From: Actinomycetota bacterium
Lineage (GTDB): Bacteria; Actinomycetota; Acidimicrobiia; Acidimicrobiales; JAHWLA01
Length of the DNA: 16,257 bases
Assembly: GCA_019347595.1 (NCBI GenBank)
Contig: JAHWLA010000031.1
Coordinates: forward strand, 1-16,257
Reading direction: 5' to 3'
Position numbers and translations under genes: made by a program. The notes beneath the pieces were generated by a model. The model was not told the DNA's origin. It was given only the letters and a program-made list of their open reading frames with translations, and searched no databases. Position 1 is the first letter of the stretch, and every line of letters begins with the position of its first letter. Positions 1 through 6,641 of this stretch are shown in pieces.

Positions 1-270
1 GAAGCGGCCTTCCTCGACCTCGGGCGCCATGGCCAGCACCTCGTCCCGGTCGAGGCTGGGCCGCGGATCGTCGGGCCGGAGCACGTTTTTGAGCGGCAGC
101 GGATGCGCCGTCGGCGGCACGCCGGCGGTGTCGAGGGCAGCGACATCGGTGGCGTGATCGAGGACGGCGGCGAGCTGCTCGGCGAACAGATCGACCTCCT
201 CTTCGGTCACATCGAGCCGTGCCAGCTTCGCCACATGGGCGACGTCGGCAGGCGTCAGGCGTTCCGGCAT
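1..270 (-). CDS. gatC: Aspartyl/glutamyl-tRNA amidotransferase subunit C (C-terminus cut by window edge)
   Basis: GatC is the small subunit of the GatCAB amidotransferase, which converts Glu-tRNA(Gln) and Asp-tRNA(Asn) into Gln-tRNA(Gln) and Asn-tRNA(Asn); it wraps around GatA and stabilises its contact with GatB. Reading the minus strand from the ATG at 270 gives 90 codons with no stop before the window ends. The start MPERLTPADVAHVAKLARLD is the family hallmark (hxxVxxhAxLAxL), followed by an EEE...LxxhLxxhhxhhxxL helix and the PTAHPLPLKNVLRPD segment that threads into GatA. About 5-10 C-terminal residues are missing. gatA would be expected immediately beyond the left edge. A TAGCAT box sits 8 nt before the ATG and overlaps the stop of the preceding gene; it may be a weak promoter. 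No Shine-Dalgarno sequence is visible. Confidence 0.93.
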   Translation of the reverse strand, partial: MPERLTPADVAHVAKLARLDVTEEEVDLFAEQLAAVLDHATDVAALDTAGVPPTAHPLPLKNVLRPDDPRPSLDRDEVLAMAPEVEEGRF

Positions 271-281
271 GGGAACCGATG

Positions 282-1226
282 CTAGGCGGGTCGGCGCACC
301 TCCACGGGTGGGTCGGCGGCGGTCGGGTCGAGCAACGGCGCCACCAGCGCCCCCAAGTGGGCGGCGTCGTCCACGAGGTCCGCGGGCGTGGCCTGGAACA
401 CCGTCCAGCCCCGCGCTTTGAGCCCGTTGTGGCGGGCGATGTCGCGGCGGTGCGCGCGTGGCGTGCCGTGCCACCGGAAGCCGTCGAGCTCGAAGCCCAC
501 CCTGGCGTCGGGCCAGGCCAGGTCGAGCCGGCCGAGCAAGCGGCCGTCGCTCCACACCTCGTGCTGGCGTTCCGGGGGCGGGAGCCCGGAGTGCACCAGC
601 CGTCGGAACAGCCGAGCCTCGGCCGTCTCCTGGGGCAGCAACCCGCCGTCGTGCCAGGTGGCGAGGATGGCGCGCAGGTTGGCGGCGCCCGCGCGTCCCC
701 GTTGGGCCAGCGCCTCGGCACGGCGGTCGAGACGGGACAACGTCACCAGTCGGCGGCACAGGGCGTCGTCGACCGCCTCTTCGAGGGCGCGTGGCGAGAC
801 GACGGCGGCGAGGTCAACGAGCGTGCGGGCGGGCCGGGTCACCGGGATACCGTCGATGCGCGTGACGTCGCCGGCCGGCAGGTCACGGACCTGGTGGACC
901 ACGGCCAAGTCGCTGCGATGCGAGCGCCCCCTCGGCACGGCGATCTCGACGGCGCCGGGCGGGATGCCGGACAGGCCGAACAGGGCCGCCGCGCTGCGAT
1001 GCGAAGCGACGGCGAAGGGGCCGGCAGCCAGGCAGGCGGCCAGGAGCCGTTGCCGCCAGGTGGCGGGCGAGGAGACGAGGGCAAAGACACCGGCCGCCAC
1101 CCGGCGCCAGGCGCCGGTGGCGACCCGGCGGGAGAGCGCAGACGACGAAAGGCCGGCGTCGAGCGCTTGGTCACGGGTGATCAGGCCGTGTTGGCGGCGT
1201 GCCCAGCGGGCGATGGCGCGTTCCAT
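282..1226 (-). CDS. AbiEi-like N-terminal domain plus DUF559 (Vsr/PD-(D/E)XK-like) endonuclease-fold protein
   Basis: 314 residues. Residues 1-50 (ARRQHGLITRDQALDAGLSS...W..V..GVFAL) match the winged-helix domain found at the start of AbiEi-type antitoxins. The middle (about 60-160) contains the usual HRSAAALFGL and TRPARTLVDLA motifs. The C-terminus (about 200-300) is a DUF559/Vsr-like nuclease fold, with D235 in RLDLAWPD, then E246-L-D248 in VGFELDG, H253, and the RD..R....L...GW.V segment (R261, D262, R265, W274). Proteins of this build are very common in actinobacteria and their role is not established; the AbiEi label is a domain label. No AbiEii-type nucleotidyltransferase toxin is adjacent, so a type IV toxin-antitoxin pair is not supported. 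It ends 11 bp before gatC on the same strand. The ATG at 1226 has no good Shine-Dalgarno. Confidence 0.85.
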   Translation of the reverse strand: MERAIARWARRQHGLITRDQALDAGLSSSALSRRVATGAWRRVAAGVFALVSSPATWRQRLLAACLAAGPFAVASHRSAAALFGLSGIPPGAVEIAVPRGRSHRSDLAVVHQVRDLPAGDVTRIDGIPVTRPARTLVDLAAVVSPRALEEAVDDALCRRLVTLSRLDRRAEALAQRGRAGAANLRAILATWHDGGLLPQETAEARLFRRLVHSGLPPPERQHEVWSDGRLLGRLDLAWPDARVGFELDGFRWHGTPRAHRRDIARHNGLKARGWTVFQATPADLVDDAAHLGALVAPLLDPTAADPPVEVRRPA

Positions 1227-1264
1227 GGCGCACCAGTCAAGCGACGAGGTGCGACAGTCACCCG

Positions 1265-1311
1265 ATCTGGAGGCAGAAATGCCCGCTGAGCGGGCGGATT
1301 TGCCTCCAGAA
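1265..1311. repeat. 47-bp imperfect palindrome between hydrolase and AbiEi/DUF559 genes
   Basis: The outer arms CTGGAGGCA (1267-1275) and TGCCTCCAG (1301-1309) pair perfectly. The inner arms GCCCGCT (1281-1287) and AGCGGGC (1289-1295) also pair perfectly around a single G, and four of the five intervening positions mismatch. On the minus strand it begins 8 nt after the hydrolase stop, so it may act as a terminator, but no T-run follows. Its outer end (TTCTGG on the minus strand) is also the end of the palindrome at 9476-9523. Confidence 0.8.
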
Positions 1312-1319
1312 CGAACAGC

Positions 1320-2033
1320 TCAGGCGGCGGCGAAGATCTTGCGGGCGAAGTCGACCGCCCGCTGCTCGATGTCCTCGCGGTCCCAGTCGAGCGTGGCCAC
1401 GTGGTACGACCGCTCGCACGTCACCCGCTCCACCGGCCCCGACACCGACGCAGCCAGGTAGTCGGAGTTGGGCGGCGGCACCACATGGTCCTGCGGGCTG
1501 GTGAACAACAGCACCGGGCAGCGCACCTCCGCCAGCCGGGGCGCCAGCTCCCGCACCCCCTCGTACATCGACAGCGCGGGCGCGATAGGCGCCCCGTCGT
1601 AGGCGTTCTCCACCGACCCCGGCTTGGCGATGTCGGACCCGATCCCGGGCGACACCTCCAACCCCTGGTCGAGCGCCGCCCGCAGGATGTCGAACAGCGC
1701 CTCCCCCGGCGGTTCGGCGATGGGGTTCACCAGCACCAGCCCCACCACGCCGTCGGGCCGGTCGACGGTCACCCGGCACGCCAGCGCACCGCCCATCGAC
1801 AACGCAGCCACCAGCACCCGCGAGCACCGGGCAGCCAGGTCGTCGTAGGCCGACAAGGCGCACGCCACCCAGTCGTCCCAGCGGGTCGGGATCATGTCCT
1901 CCATCCGGGTCCCGTGGCCGGGCAGCGTCGGCAGCGACACCTCGTAGCCCGCCCCCGCGAAGGCGTCGGCCAGCCCCTGCAAGGACTGCGGGCTCCCCGT
2001 GAAGCCGTGCAGCACCAACACACCGTCAGACAT
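1320..2033 (-). CDS. Alpha/beta hydrolase, Est30-type carboxylesterase / monoacylglycerol lipase-like
   Basis: 237 residues, the usual size of small carboxylesterases such as Est30. No signal peptide, so cytosolic. The fold markers are in order: oxyanion-hole loop HGFTGSP (residues 9-15), LPGHGT (37-42), nucleophile elbow ALSMGG with Ser79, acid Asp182 in SPQDHVVPP, and His211 in SYHVATLDWD. The SYH..TLD.D ending and the W at 55 are typical of the Est30 group, which cleaves short and medium acyl esters; the real substrate is unknown. The residue two before the serine is Ala instead of the common Gly of GxSxG. The ATG at 2033 is preceded by GGAGG at a 6-nt spacing and lies inside the last codons of the ferredoxin gene (8-bp overlap), so the two are probably translated from one mRNA. 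Confidence 0.9.
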   Translation of the reverse strand: MSDGVLVLHGFTGSPQSLQGLADAFAGAGYEVSLPTLPGHGTRMEDMIPTRWDDWVACALSAYDDLAARCSRVLVAALSMGGALACRVTVDRPDGVVGLVLVNPIAEPPGEALFDILRAALDQGLEVSPGIGSDIAKPGSVENAYDGAPIAPALSMYEGVRELAPRLAEVRCPVLLFTSPQDHVVPPPNSDYLAASVSGPVERVTCERSYHVATLDWDREDIEQRAVDFARKIFAAA

Positions 2034-2337
2034 AGGGATCCTCCGGCCCGAGCGGCTCCTCCCACCAGTCGGGGGGAGCGGGCGACCACGTCGGGTCCTC
2101 GTAGATGCAGTCGACAGGACACACCGGGGGCAGGCACTTCCCGCACCCGGAGCACAGCTCGGGGACGATGATCACGTCGATCCCGTGGTTGAAGATGGCG
2201 CCGAACTGGGGCGGGCAGTGCCGCAGGCAGGTGTCGCAGTTGATGCACTCCGACATTTCGATGCGCAGCGGCGCATGCTGCCACTTCGGGTTCCGCGTGC
2301 GTGACGCGATCCGCTCCCCCCGAGTGGCGGCGACCAT
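2026..2337 (-). CDS. 2[4Fe-4S] ferredoxin
   Basis: 103 residues; a small cytosolic electron carrier. First cluster motif: C31-x2-C34-x2-C37-x3-C41-P (CINCDTCLRHCP). Second: C62-x2-C65-x2-C68-x4-C73-P with a further C77 (CSGCGKCLPPVCPVDC). The second motif has one extra residue before its CP, as in some ferredoxins with a longer loop. The tail PAPPDWWEEPLGPEDPYV is acidic and Trp-rich. The ATG at 2337 is chosen because a TACAGT box ends exactly 6 nt before it, the leaderless arrangement; the open frame continues upstream to 2430, but that part overlaps the divergent MFS gene. Its redox partner cannot be told from the neighbours. The overlapping hydrolase is downstream in the same transcript. 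Confidence 0.9.
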   Translation of the reverse strand: MVAATRGERIASRTRNPKWQHAPLRIEMSECINCDTCLRHCPPQFGAIFNHGIDVIIVPELCSGCGKCLPPVCPVDCIYEDPTWSPAPPDWWEEPLGPEDPYV

Positions 2338-2343
2338 GAAACG

Positions 2344-2349
2344 ACTGTA
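2344..2349 (-). promoter_or_regulatory. -10 box for a leaderless ferredoxin transcript
   Basis: TACAGT reads on the minus strand, followed by exactly six nucleotides (CGTTTC) and the ATG of the ferredoxin. TANNNT at this distance is the signature of leaderless actinobacterial transcripts. No clear -35 is seen. Confidence 0.6.
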
Positions 2350-2354
2350 CCCGG

Positions 2355-2360
2355 TAGCCT
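2355..2360 (+). promoter_or_regulatory. Possible -10 box for the plus-strand MFS gene
   Basis: TAGCCT lies 36 nt before the GTG at 2397, so a transcript would have a short leader containing the GGGGAGGGG ribosome-binding site. It sits back to back with the ferredoxin -10, making this 60-bp gap a compact divergent promoter. No convincing -35 is seen. Confidence 0.35.
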
Positions 2361-2396
2361 GCCGAAAATCGGGCGGCGCCGGTACGGGGAGGGGTC

Positions 2397-3818
2397 GTGT
2401 CAGCAGCGGAGCAGAGGCCGAGGCGCACACGTCGGCAGACGGTCGACCGCGTGGTCGACCGCGTGGTCGAGGTGCCCGACGACGTCGAAACCTGGGTCGA
2501 GGCAGGCGAGGGCGCCTTCGCCGAACCGCCTATCGGCGCCGTCCACCCGCCCGACCTCGAGCGCAGCCCCAAGTACCTCAAGATGCTGCTCATCCTGCTG
2601 GTGTCGGCGACGTTCTTCGAGGGCTACGACAACTCGATCCTCAGCCTCCTGCTGGGCGACATCCAGAACACCTTCCAGGTGCCCGAGTCCACCCTGGGCT
2701 GGGCTCGCGGCGTCATCGAGCTGGGCACCGCCGCCGCCTTCTTCTTCACCCGCCTCGGCGACTACCTGGGCCGGCGCAAGCTCCTGTTGTGGAGCGTCGT
2801 CGGCTACACCGTCTTCACGGCGCTGACCGCCTTCTCGTGGGACATCTGGTCGTTCACCGGCTTCCAGCTCCTCGCCCGCGTCTTCCTGGGCGCGGAGTAC
2901 GCGGCGGCCGTCACCATGGTGGTGGAGGAGTTCCCCGCCCAGCGCCGCGGCCGCGCCCTGGGTACGCTCCTCGCCTGCGCGGCCCTCGGCGTCATCGTCA
3001 TCGGCATCCTCCTCCAGCTCGGCGTGCAGGACGGGCCGCTCGAGTGGCGCACGCTCTACCTCATCGGGCTCTTCCCCCTGTTCCTCCTCAGCGTCTTCCG
3101 CCGCCGCATCAAGGAGACGCGCCGCTTCATCGAGGAGCAGCAACGCCAGGAAGCCACCGGCGCGGGCGGCGTGATCAAGCGCCCGTCGATGTGGGAGTCG
3201 TGGCGGCCGTCGAACCGACGCATGCTGCTGGCCGTCGGCTTCATCCACTTCGCCCGGTCGCTGCCGCTCATCGGGTCGACAGCGTGGTGGGCGTTCTACG
3301 CCGAACGAGAACGGGGCTTCACCTCGGCCGAGATCGGCTTCTACATCATCTTCGCCTACGGCCTCGGCGTGGTCGGCTACGTCGTCTGCGGCCGGCTCAT
3401 GGAACGCATCGGCCGCCGACCCACCGCCACGCTCTACTTCGTCATGGGCGCCTTCTGGGCCGTGGTGCTGTTCCAGGTGGAGAGCAAGACGCTCGCCTTC
3501 CCCGCGCTCATCCTCGCCGTGTTCTTCGGCCTCGGGGCCGCGCCGGTGCTCGGCGCCTTCGCCAGCGAGCTGTTCCCCACCGACGTGCGGGCCCAGTCGG
3601 CCGCGTGGGTGCGCAACATCTTCGAGATCGGCGGCTACGTGTTCGGGCCCGTGCTCGTCGGCGTCCTCGGCGACCACACCACCGGGGCGGTCGGCAGCAT
3701 CGGCGACTCGGTCAGCCTCCTCATGGTCCTGTGGCTGCCCGGCATATTCGTGGTGTGGCGCTACCTCCCGGAGACCAAGGGCATGGAGCTGGAGGACATC
3801 ACGGGGGTCCACGCATGA
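2397..3818 (+). CDS. MFS transporter, sugar-porter / metabolite:H+ symporter type
   Basis: 473 residues, an inner-membrane transporter with about 12 predicted helices. Residues 1-60 form a long charged cytosolic extension, then helix 1 starts at KYLKMLLILLVSATFFEGYDNS. The D in GYDNS and the loop RLGDYLGRRKLL (119-130, MFS motif A) are typical of sugar-porter and MHS-type carriers, as is RVFLGAEYAAAVTMVVEEFPAQRRGRAL cut into its parts: R161, G165, E179, R183-R186. A second motif-A copy, RLMERIGRRP, lies between helices 8 and 9. The C-terminal RYLPETKGMELEDI is the classic PETKG signature after helix 12. Substrate cannot be assigned. The start is GTG with the ribosome-binding site GGGGAGGGG just before it. 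Its stop overlaps the start of the lipoprotein gene (ATGA). Confidence 0.9.
   Translation: MSAAEQRPRRTRRQTVDRVVDRVVEVPDDVETWVEAGEGAFAEPPIGAVHPPDLERSPKYLKMLLILLVSATFFEGYDNSILSLLLGDIQNTFQVPESTLGWARGVIELGTAAAFFFTRLGDYLGRRKLLLWSVVGYTVFTALTAFSWDIWSFTGFQLLARVFLGAEYAAAVTMVVEEFPAQRRGRALGTLLACAALGVIVIGILLQLGVQDGPLEWRTLYLIGLFPLFLLSVFRRRIKETRRFIEEQQRQEATGAGGVIKRPSMWESWRPSNRRMLLAVGFIHFARSLPLIGSTAWWAFYAERERGFTSAEIGFYIIFAYGLGVVGYVVCGRLMERIGRRPTATLYFVMGAFWAVVLFQVESKTLAFPALILAVFFGLGAAPVLGAFASELFPTDVRAQSAAWVRNIFEIGGYVFGPVLVGVLGDHTTGAVGSIGDSVSLLMVLWLPGIFVVWRYLPETKGMELEDITGVHA
2441..2470 (+). repeat. 12-bp tandem repeat in the MFS N-terminal extension
   Basis: GGTCGACCGCGT occurs twice head to tail (2441-2452 and 2453-2464), followed by the half copy GGTCGA. 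It encodes the protein repeat VDRVVDRVVE near the N-terminus of the transporter, a likely replication-slippage product in a non-membrane segment. Confidence 0.85.
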
Positions 3819-4357
3819 GGCGGGCGCTGCTCCTCCTCGCCACGGCAACGCTCGCCCTCACCGCCATCGGGTGCGGGCGCAGCGAGCCCCGCCCCGCGGG
3901 CATCACCGAGCGGTGGCTCCAGGCCGTCAGCGAACTCGGCCGCGAGGGCCTGCGGGCCGACGCCGAGGAGCGCGCCGCCGAGTACGGCACCCCGGAGGCC
4001 ACGGCCAAGGTCCGCCCCGCCGACGCCGAGGACGACGAGCGCACGTTCAGCGACCTCGAGGTGGGCAAGGCCGTCGTCGACGTCGACCAGGCGCGCGTGC
4101 CGTTCCGCCTGACCGCCCGCATCGAGGGGGGCGGACGCCGCCAGAGCGACGGCGCCGCCGTGCTCGTCAAGGAGGACGGCACGTGGCGCGTGATCGACGT
4201 CGTCCCGCGCGAGCCCGGCGAGAAGGTCCCCTCCGAAGGCGGCGAGCGCCCGGCCCGGGCGGCCGCCTCGCACTGGCTCTACGCCATCGCCGCCTCGGGC
4301 GTCATCACCTTGATCGGGGTCGTGCTCATCGAGCGCGAGGGCGAGCGAACCAACTAG
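3815..4357 (+). CDS. Small putative lipoprotein with C-terminal membrane helix
   Basis: 180 residues, not recognised as a named family. The N-terminus MRRALLLLATATLALTAIGC is a lipoprotein signal peptide: positively charged start, hydrophobic stretch, then a lipobox-like AIGC with Cys20 (position -2 is Ile, so not the ideal LAGC). Residues 30-130 form an alpha-beta domain ending in VLVKEDGTWRVIDV, the strand pattern seen in NTF2-like/DUF4878-type small domains. Residues 153-173 (WLYAIAASGVITLIGVVLIE) are a membrane helix with a short charged tail. The protein would therefore be held to the membrane at both ends with its domain outside. The ATG overlaps the stop of the MFS gene by four bases, implying translational coupling and perhaps a shared role with the transporter. 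Confidence 0.75.
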   Translation: MRRALLLLATATLALTAIGCGRSEPRPAGITERWLQAVSELGREGLRADAEERAAEYGTPEATAKVRPADAEDDERTFSDLEVGKAVVDVDQARVPFRLTARIEGGGRRQSDGAAVLVKEDGTWRVIDVVPREPGEKVPSEGGERPARAAASHWLYAIAASGVITLIGVVLIEREGERTN

Positions 4358-4379
4358 CACGCGTCGTGCAGCAACCCGC

Positions 4380-4385
4380 TACTGT
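4380..4385 (+). promoter_or_regulatory. -10 box for a leaderless SCP2 transcript
   Basis: TACTGT is followed by six nucleotides (TCCGCC) and the ATG at 4392. There is no Shine-Dalgarno before this gene, which fits a leaderless mRNA. A short hairpin (GCACG/CGTGC, 4357-4369) stands just upstream, after the lipoprotein stop. Confidence 0.6.
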
Positions 4386-4391
4386 TCCGCC

Positions 4392-4802
4392 ATGGCCGAC
4401 AAGCACCCATTTCTGAGCGACGAGTGGATCGCCGCCGTCAAGGCTCTCCGTGAGGAATACCGCGGGAAGACCCAGGCGCCGGGCCACACAGTCCGCATGA
4501 ACCAGATCATCACCGACGTCCCCTTCGGCGCCGGTGCCGTCGATGCCCACATGGACACCTCGGGCGGCGAGGTGGAGATGGACCTCGGGCACCTGGAGAA
4601 CGCCGACGTGACCGTCACCCTCGACTACGACACGGCCAAGGCCATCGTCGTCGACGGCAACCCGCAAGCCGGGATGCAGGCGTTCATGGCCGGGAAAATC
4701 AAGGTGCAGGGCGACATGACGAAGCTCATGGCCATGCAGCAGGTGTCGCCCGACCCGGGCACGCAGGAGCTGCAGGCCCGCATCCAAGAGGTCACCGCTT
4801 AG
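4392..4802 (+). CDS. SCP2 sterol-carrier-type lipid-binding protein
   Basis: 136 residues. An SCP2 domain covers most of the protein: a strand-rich middle (VDAHMDTSGGEVEMDLGHLENADVTVTLDYDTA read in parts from 50 to 82), then the diagnostic helix ending AMQAFMAGKIKVQGDMTKLMAM written here as QAFMAGKIKVQGDMTKLM (about 95-112). SCP2 domains bind acyl-CoAs, sterols or other lipids in a hydrophobic tunnel and occur in lipid-metabolism operons in actinobacteria. It is a single-domain cytosolic protein without an attached enzyme. Transcription is probably independent of the MFS-lipoprotein pair because it has its own -10 box. Confidence 0.88.
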   Translation: MADKHPFLSDEWIAAVKALREEYRGKTQAPGHTVRMNQIITDVPFGAGAVDAHMDTSGGEVEMDLGHLENADVTVTLDYDTAKAIVVDGNPQAGMQAFMAGKIKVQGDMTKLMAMQQVSPDPGTQELQARIQEVTA

Positions 4803-4845
4803 GAGCCGAGCCGATAGGTGAGGCGACCATCGAACACAGCACCGT

Positions 4846-4872
4846 GTTTCGGCACCCAGGGGCTGCCGAAAC
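4846..4872. terminator. Stem-loop between convergent SCP2 and DHA2 genes
   Basis: GTTTCGGCA (4846-4854) and TGCCGAAAC (4864-4872) pair perfectly over 9 bp with a 9-nt loop. It lies between two converging stops (4802 and 4916), where a bidirectional terminator is expected. No long T-run follows on either strand, as is common in high-GC actinobacteria. Confidence 0.6.
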
Positions 4873-4915
4873 GAGACTTCCGGCGAATAGCGGCCGTACC
4901 AATCCGCGCAAGTCC

Positions 4916-6448
4916 TTAACCGACGACCTCCGACCCCGATACCCGATCGAAGGCGCCGTCCGCGGCGCCTTCGTCGCGTCCGCGGTCGGCGCTGCGCACG
5001 AACGCCGCGCACACCACGGCCACGGCCGCCGCCGCCGTGCCCACCAGGAACGCATCGGCGTACGAGTCCTCCAGGCCGACGGCGTCGAGCCGCGCCGCCT
5101 GCACGCTCTGCATGAGCTGGATGCCGGCCACCACCCCGACCTGCGTCAGCAGTTGCTGGGCCGCGCCCGCGATCCCGAGGTCCTCGTCGGCCACGGTGTT
5201 GGCCACACTCGACGCCAGCGACGGCGAGGCGATTCCCAGTGCCATCCCCGACAGCACCAGGGCGAACACCACCGTCCGCACCTCGCCGGAGTCGACCGTG
5301 GAGAACAAGACCATCGACGCCATGAGCGCGAGGGCGCCGGTGACCGCCGCCGACCGCTCCCCCAGGCGGACGGCGACGTAGCCGGCGACCGGCGCGGTGA
5401 GCGAGAAGGCCAGCGGGCGCGACAGCACCACGAAGCCGATGCGCGCCTCGCCGTAGTCGAACATCGGACCGGCCAGGAGCAATGGCGACAGGATGAAGCC
5501 GCCCATGTAGGCGAACTGGGCGAAGGCGGTGGCGCCCACCGGGAACACGAAATTGCGCCGACGCAGGTATTCGAGCGGGATCAGCGGGGCGTCGGTGCGC
5601 CGCTCCACGGCGGCGAAGGCGGCCGCTGCTACGGGAGCGACCACGAACGCCGCCACGACGACGGGGTGCCCCCACCCGAACACCGGCCCGCGGTTGAGCG
5701 CGAACAGGAGGCTGACGGCCGCCACCGTGACGAGCGCGATGCCGGGCCAGTCGATGCGACGGGCGGCGGCGCGGGCGGTCTCGGGGAGCACCATGGCGGC
5801 GACCACTGCAGCGACGGCGACCAGTGGCGCCTGGGCGGCGAAAACCCAGCGCCATCCCACCGCCTCCACCACCGGTCCGCCCACGGCCGCTCCGATCACC
5901 GGAGCCCCGGCGCCGACCAGCGACCAGAACCCCATGGCCTTCACCCGGTCGTGCGGGGGGAAGGAGGCGAAGATGATGGCCATGCACGCCGAGCCTGCGG
6001 CGCCACCCATGACGGCCGCCAGCATGCGGGCGGCGATCAGCGTCCCGGCCGTGGGGGCGAGCGCGCTGACGACGGCGAAGAGGCACGAGCCGCCGAGCCC
6101 GGCGAGGAACATGCGGCGGTGCCCGTAGACGTCGCCCAACTTGCCGGACACCGGCGCCGTCACGCCGATGGCCAGCAGCGGGCCGGTGATGACCCACGTC
6201 ATGGTGCTCGTCGACGTCCCGAGTTCGGCGGCGATGCGCGGCAGCGAGACGGCGATGAGCGTGAAGACGGCGTAGACGGAGAACAGCCCGCCCAGCACCG
6301 ACCACAGGATCCACCAGCGGTAGCGCGCGCCCTCCTGGATGCGCCCGACGACGCGGTGGCGGAGCAGGAGCGGCCAGGGGACGACGACGACCTCGTCGTC
6401 GCCGGTGGCCCCGACGGTGAGGGCCTCGTCGTCACCCTTCGGCGTCAC
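4916..6448 (-). CDS. MFS drug/metabolite exporter, DHA2 (EmrB/QacA-like) family
   Basis: About 510 residues from the GTG at 6448, fitting the 14-helix DHA2 subfamily. The first helix begins at WWILWSVLGGLFSVYAVF, followed by SLPRIAAELG and TWVITGPLLAIGVTAPVSG. The loop GKLGDVYGHRRMF is MFS motif A, and WSLVGAGAPVIGAAVGGPV with GWRWVFAAQAPL is the drug:H+ antiporter motif C and its flanking helix. It would export a small hydrophobic compound using the proton gradient; the substrate is unknown. The frame stays open to a GTG at 6502, but those first 18 codons run through the arm of the inverted repeat at 6477-6555, so I prefer 6448; neither start has a clear Shine-Dalgarno. It lies downstream of the SDR gene on the same strand, with a 193-bp gap. 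Confidence 0.87.
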   Translation of the reverse strand: MTPKGDDEALTVGATGDDEVVVVPWPLLLRHRVVGRIQEGARYRWWILWSVLGGLFSVYAVFTLIAVSLPRIAAELGTSTSTMTWVITGPLLAIGVTAPVSGKLGDVYGHRRMFLAGLGGSCLFAVVSALAPTAGTLIAARMLAAVMGGAAGSACMAIIFASFPPHDRVKAMGFWSLVGAGAPVIGAAVGGPVVEAVGWRWVFAAQAPLVAVAAVVAAMVLPETARAAARRIDWPGIALVTVAAVSLLFALNRGPVFGWGHPVVVAAFVVAPVAAAAFAAVERRTDAPLIPLEYLRRRNFVFPVGATAFAQFAYMGGFILSPLLLAGPMFDYGEARIGFVVLSRPLAFSLTAPVAGYVAVRLGERSAAVTGALALMASMVLFSTVDSGEVRTVVFALVLSGMALGIASPSLASSVANTVADEDLGIAGAAQQLLTQVGVVAGIQLMQSVQAARLDAVGLEDSYADAFLVGTAAAAVAVVCAAFVRSADRGRDEGAADGAFDRVSGSEVVG

Positions 6449-6476
6449 CTCGTCATACCGGCCCGGGACGCGAAAG

Positions 6477-6555
6477 AGCAGGGTCCAAGGGGGCGGCGGC
6501 ACCGGCAGCGGCTGGGGAACACTGCCTCAGCAACGCCGCCCTCTTGGACCCTGCT
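6477..6555. repeat. Large inverted repeat (22-bp arms, 35-nt loop) upstream of the DHA2 gene
   Basis: The left arm 6477-6498 (AGCAGGGTCCAAGGGGGCGG plus CG) pairs with 6534-6555 with a single mismatch. It fills the 6449-6641 gap between the SDR stop and the DHA2 start, otherwise without any gene I can see. It could be a terminator for the kinase-SDR transcript, a binding site or a mobile palindromic element. A TATCCT hexamer on the minus strand just upstream could be a -10 box for the exporter gene but has no matching -35. Confidence 0.8.
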
Positions 6556-6641
6556 GCTGATGCTCAGGATACGACAACTCGGCGTTTAGCGGACAGCACC
6601 AAATCGCGAATGACCCGATGTGTCTAGTCATCCCGCGGGTT

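Noticed and set aside
282..1226. Type IV toxin-antitoxin system
   Set aside because: Only the AbiEi-like domain is present, fused to a nuclease fold; neither neighbour is an AbiEii-type nucleotidyltransferase.
2105..3814. Upstream part of the 750-codon plus frame that ends with the lipoprotein
   Set aside because: This part overlaps the MFS gene in another frame and is Arg/Pro-rich nonsense; only the portion from the ATG at 3815 has a signal peptide and domain character.
2400..3848. 482-codon minus-strand frame
   Set aside because: Antisense to the MFS gene; extremely Glu/Ala/Asp-rich, as expected for the complement of a membrane-protein gene.
4844..6589. 581-codon open frame on the plus strand
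   Set aside because: It is antisense to the DHA2 exporter and rich in His, Arg, Asp and Gly, the usual composition of the complement of a high-GC gene; no recognisable domain.
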